Below are positions 60,541-64,000 of a stretch of 64,000 nt of DNA, piece after piece. How positions within the stretch are numbered: the first letter of the stretch is position 1; each line of letters opens with the position of its first letter. The stretch lies in assembly GCA_963277665.1 (NCBI GenBank), contig OY728121.1:1654018062-1654082061 (forward strand). Reading direction: 5' to 3'. This stretch comes from Viscum album (taxonomy: Eukaryota > Streptophyta > Magnoliopsida > Santalales > Viscaceae). The notes beneath the pieces are model-generated. The model did no database searches, was not told the DNA's origin, and was given only the letters and a program-made list of their open reading frames with translations. The translations under genes and the position numbers were made by a program.

Positions 60541-61110
60541 TAAATCAGTGTCTTTACATATTCAATGTGAAGACTATCTCTTATAACATAAAATAATGGG
60601 TTACGTAGTAATTTTCATGTATTATGGACTACCTGAACCCATAAGAAATTACCGACTTCATCTACATCAGGACACAAACAATTATAGTCCTTTTGGAATA
60701 ACATAAAACTATTTACTAAACACCCTCCTCTAGAAATCTCAAGATAGGGATTCTCATCAACCTCTACCTGAACTCTTAAAAACCCTACTGAAACATTTCC
60801 ATCCACACAAAAGGTTTCCCCTTTCAATTCAAATTTATCAAGAGTGACGTAACTCTAGAGAAATCATGTTCAAACCTACAACAATATATTTCCAACCAAA
60901 TAAAACTTTGTACCATAGTAATACTCTTTGGTGTCTCCCAATATATTTTTACCTCAACCTTAATTGGATCCACCTCCTCTCATGTCTCCGATATGACATA
61001 TACTAGGAATTACACCTCTCAAATACAAATATAAAACTTCAAAATTGTTCCAAAAATGGGGTTATCTTGAATTGTGTCTAGGACCATCCTCAATCAACTC
61101 ACGTGCTCAT
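60541..61110 (-). other. Unassigned stretch between RT and RNase H of TE-H
   Basis: The connection and first half of RNase H are expected here, but I could not find them. A 70-codon open frame (60615-60827) starts MKGETFCVDGNVSVGF and does not resemble gypsy pol by eye. It may be an inserted or scrambled segment. Confidence 0.35.
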
Positions 61111-61640
61111 CCCCAGACAAAGAGTACATTAGGATATTGTTGATTATGTCCACAAAAAACTGATCTATGAAACGATACAAGATCCATTTCATGAATCCCA
61201 TGAAATATACTATAGCATTCATCATTCCAAAAATCTTCACTAAGTAATCATAGTGACAATAACAACATCTTAATTACATCTTTGGTATATCCACAACCAA
61301 TACTCATAACCGATGATAGCCTAATCTGAGGTTAACCTTTAAGAACTTGTGTTCCCCTATCGACTAATCAAAGAGGTATTTGATCCTCGATAGTGGATAC
61401 TTATTTTTTATGGTCACCTAGTTTAAGTTTTAGTAATAATCATTTAACCTTAATCTCTTATCCACCTTCTTAGTGAATAAGACTTGTGATGCCTAGTGGG
61501 AAATTTTGGATCTCACAAAGACCTTATTCTACAACTCCTCCAATTGAACACCCAATTCATGAAGCTCTTCGGGATCCATCAAATATGATGGTGTAGATAT
61601 CAGGTCCTTCCCAGAGTGTAATTGAATGCACAAGTCCAGA
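61111..61640 (-). pseudogene. Decayed reverse transcriptase of TE-H
   Basis: Minus-strand translation gives LDLCIQLHSGKDLISTPSYL then MDPEELHELGVQLEEL, matching the FSIDLIPGT..IS..PYRMAP.EL.EL..QL start of [19 protein letters not shown], a stop, SIGEHKFLKVNLRLGYHRL follows, where the first catalytic Asp of KIDLRSGYHQ is Asn. MGFMKWILYRFIDQFFVDII then NNILMYS marks the YxDD site, where the Asp pair is Asn-Asn. Nearly all expected landmarks are present in order, so the domain was complete before it decayed. Confidence 0.75.
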
Positions 61641-62450
61641 TCTTAGTGGGGTGGTAATTATGGGATGTTCTAAGGATGTACATCCTTACACTCTTCCACC
61701 GCCATAGAGAAAATCTATCCCATAGAATCCACTAATCCAAGAGTCATTCTAGACAAATCATGAGTAATTAGATGAAATCTCTTATTCCTAATCCCATCCT
61801 ACTCTACCAGGTATTAATTTTCACCCCAAAATGAAAACTTTTCCCAATCACTAGAGAGCCCACACATCCTCCACCTAAACAAAATATATCTGAGAATGAA
61901 CTATGGATATTTATTACCTAGCTAATATTATTTCATAAGGATTTATCTTTTTTAAAAATGGATTCCATATGAATATATTTATTCTAGGTGTCATATAAAA
62001 CTATTGATAGAAGTTTGTAATAATTGAGTCACATTTTTCCAAAGTCTCTTAGTGAAAGGGTGGATCAAAAGGCTATTCTATAATCACTTTGTTTCTAATG
62101 GGAGAAGTGAAAACAATGGACTAACATTCAACTGTGTCTATCAATACATTATCTATGGTAGAAAAGATGCAGATCATACCTTGTATCATCCTTAGATCAT
62201 CGGGATCATAGGCCTCCATTGCCTGTAATTATCCTCATCCCTGAACACCAACTCCCTGGGCCTAGTGTGGAACACCATAGGGTGGTGGTGGCAATAGGTC
62301 AAACCAATGATCACCTCCTAATGCTCTACCAGACCAACTACCAATTTCTCTACCCTAACTAACTCCCTTTTATTGCCTCAATCATTACATTGGTGGTCCA
62401 TCAACTGGCTCCCCAACTTCTATATGGTAGGTCAAAAAATTCCCTAAAAT
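61641..62450 (-). other. Region of the TE-H protease, no clear motif
   Basis: By position this should hold the aspartic protease and the end of gag. I could not identify an active-site segment with confidence. Confidence 0.3.
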
Positions 62451-63477
62451 ATGTCCCCAAATGTCATATTACAAACACTATCTCTCTATTGGATGACTCA
62501 ATAAATCCTAAGAGGCCTATACCACTGATCCACTATCCTAATATTTTCTCTTGAATCATTTGAAATGCCTCGATCCTTGCAACTCCCATTGACTACCTAC
62601 TCTCAATGTATCAACTCCCGAGTTCCCAATACTAGTACCCATTATCAGTATATTCTATTCCAAGAATCTATCCACCACTAATTCATACTCAATAACACTT
62701 GTATAATTGGTAATGTGATGAGATAACCTTGAATCCCTAATATCTTAGCTTAATCCCAAAATAAATTTTTGAAATAGGAAGATAGAATCTAACACCATCT
62801 CAATGGAATACCATGAGATATCAGTTAACCTTACTAAACACTATTTCATATTCATACATTCCAATTGTAGGTGAAGAAGCTCCTAGATGCACTCTGATCA
62901 CAACATTGTTCGATAAAACTCCTCCATGATGATACACTCAATGTTTTACTGGGAGAGAGTTGTGTCATCGCATGACTAACTCAGTAGACTCCACCATGAC
63001 CGAGAATATCCCATAATAAGACTCATTTTGAAGACTACCCATTAATCTTCAAGAACACATTCTAGGAGTGAAATTTGAGTGACAGCCTCTAGCCAGTCCT
63101 CAACCACCAAGGGATATAGCTCACCCTAAAGCATAGATGTTTTCTAACAGTAGAACTCATATAGTGAAATAAGCCAACTTGGATCCTTGGTTTTTTACTT
63201 TCAGTGATAAATACTACTCAGTGGGTGGTGGTATAGCTGGTAAACCAACTGGAGGTACTATCTCTGGTACTAGACCCTGTATTGAAGCCTCATCACTCGG
63301 TAGATCATTCTTATGATCACATAGTGTAATCCTTGCAATATTTCTTCCAATAGGAATCCTAAAATAAAAAAGTTCCCCCACTATCAAAGAGTGTATATTT
63401 GGAGCTAAATCAAGAGGGACATTAAACCTCAACCCATTCCAATTTGATGGATGTTCTAATGTTTTCCCTACAATCAA
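62451..63477 (-). pseudogene. gag of TE-H (broken)
   Basis: An open stretch (63214-63477) ends with DLPSDEASIQGLVPEIVPPV then GLPAIPPPTE, a Pro/Glu-rich segment like the N-terminal region of some plant gypsy Gag proteins. Downstream on the minus strand, pieces such as IIMEEFYRTML with a stop and a VIEYELVVDRFLE segment (about 62650-62940) recall the EF.......EY...F.EL part of the core. The match is weak and no clean zinc knuckle was found. Position between the primer-binding site and RT supports the call. Confidence 0.5.
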
Positions 63478-63651
63478 TGTCTATATATATTGAGTCTAAA
63501 GGCAGGTGATCGAAGTCCTACCATATATATACATCGATCATTGAACTAGCACTGGATTCCATGTCCTACAAGTCAAACGTGAAACAAATAACATTGTTTC
63601 CATAAAACCCAACCCAATATTAGAAACTCTACCCTTACAGTAGAACCAACT

Positions 63652-63663
63652 CCATTGATATCA
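63652..63663 (-). other. Primer-binding site of TE-H
   Basis: On the minus strand TGATATCAATGG resembles TGGTATCAGAGG with three mismatches and lies about four bases from the LTR end. Confidence 0.5.
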
Positions 63664-63667
63664 CTCT

Positions 63668-64000
63668 GTCATGACCCAACCCACCAGGTCCTAAGATGTG
63701 ACTTCCCTAAAACCACCTAAAATAAGCCAGTGGAAAGATAAAACATTGAAATATAAATATCCCACACCTAAGAGGAATTATATTAATGTTCATGTACACA
63801 CACACACATCTTGAAGCCCATATAACACTAAAATGTAAAATTACTGAAACAACTGAATAAATACATCTATAATCTCACAATTAGAGAATGAGAATAAAGT
63901 AGTAAAAGTAATAATGGATCCAAATACAAGACCATACAAAAACTGTAAAGAGAATATCCTACTCAGAATGGGGGAAATAAAATCAACTGAAACCACCCAG
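63668..64000 (-). repeat. 5' LTR of TE-H, U5 end only (cut by the window edge)
   Basis: It aligns with 56043-56395 at several blocks: AACCCA, AAGATGTGACT, the CA run, ATAATCTCACAATTAGAG, AATAAAGTA and AACCACCCAG against AATCACTCAG. Confidence 0.7.

Larger units (their letters stand above)
56043..64000 (-). mobile_element. TE-H: Ty3/gypsy chromovirus-like element, 5' LTR runs off the right edge
   Basis: On the minus strand the order is 5' LTR (start of window part 63668-64000), primer-binding site, gag, RT, RNase H, integrase, chromodomain-like tail, polypurine tract and 3' LTR (56043-58820). The two LTRs match from their U5 ends: an AACCCA block, AAGATGTGACT-CCCTAA, a CA repeat and ATAATC(C/T)CACAATTA in both. 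All domains are strongly decayed. Its integrase tail resembles TE-C most (IIDWEGMDIEDGATI against IIDCRYLDLEDGSTF). It interrupts the TE-G LTR. Confidence 0.78.

Noticed and set aside
63214..63477. Pro/Glu-rich 87-codon frame as a host gene exon
   Set aside because: Its place just inside the primer-binding site and its composition fit the N-terminal part of a gypsy Gag, and no splice-supported neighbour was seen.
1..64000. tRNA, rRNA or small RNA genes
   Set aside because: I looked for tRNA A/B boxes and conserved rRNA cores and saw none that I could support. The only tRNA-related sequences are primer-binding sites.

Overview
The window reads as intergenic DNA of a land plant with a large, repeat-rich genome. 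It is very AT-rich, has no convincing host gene, and consists almost entirely of decayed Ty3/gypsy LTR retrotransposons. Their pol order (protease, reverse transcriptase, RNase H, integrase, then a chromodomain-like tail ending in motifs such as KYPHLF) points to plant chromoviruses, probably Tekay/Del-like. All recognisable primer-binding sites fit plant initiator tRNA-Met. The species cannot be named from the sequence. Element names TE-A to TE-H are mine.

Left edge (1-6062): minus-strand TE-A, with protease and gag remnants (1-1600) and its LTR (2085-5477). Two bases on, a plus-strand LTR of the same broad family begins (TE-B, 5480-6062, resuming at 47398).

Centre (6063-47392): a nested stack resolved by matching target-site duplications (TSDs). 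TE-C (plus, 6063-47392) carries a broken gag-pol. Its 3' LTR is split by TE-D (minus, 14095-44856, TSD CCAAT), which has 3.85 kb LTRs and a short interior with only gag. TE-D's interior is split by TE-E (minus, 19008-39384, TSD ATAGT/ACAGT), which has 3.87 kb LTRs and a 2.68 kb interior with only the 3' half of pol. TE-E's 3' LTR is split by TE-F (plus, 21707-31658, TSD CCCAT), the youngest and most complete element: 2.6 kb LTRs, PBS, gag, protease, RT, RNase H, integrase, chromodomain and polypurine tract. Divergence between LTR pairs rises from the innermost element outward, in agreement with the nesting order.

Right side (47393-64000): the rest of the TE-B LTR; about 1.05 kb of a decayed 9-bp tandem repeat (50982-52030); about 1.4 kb without assignable content; a minus-strand LTR of the 3.8 kb family (TE-G, about 53400-56042); and minus-strand TE-H, which has a complete 3' LTR, a heavily broken gag-pol and the start of its 5' LTR running off the window.

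Every coding remnant carries stop codons or lost catalytic residues, so no element here looks able to move by itself. The more unusual signals are the dated nest with its preserved empty site, the gag-only element, the 9-bp array that keeps its register, an 11-unit 48-bp array inside both TE-C LTRs, and a three-box motif spaced about 185-190 bp in each 3.8 kb LTR.
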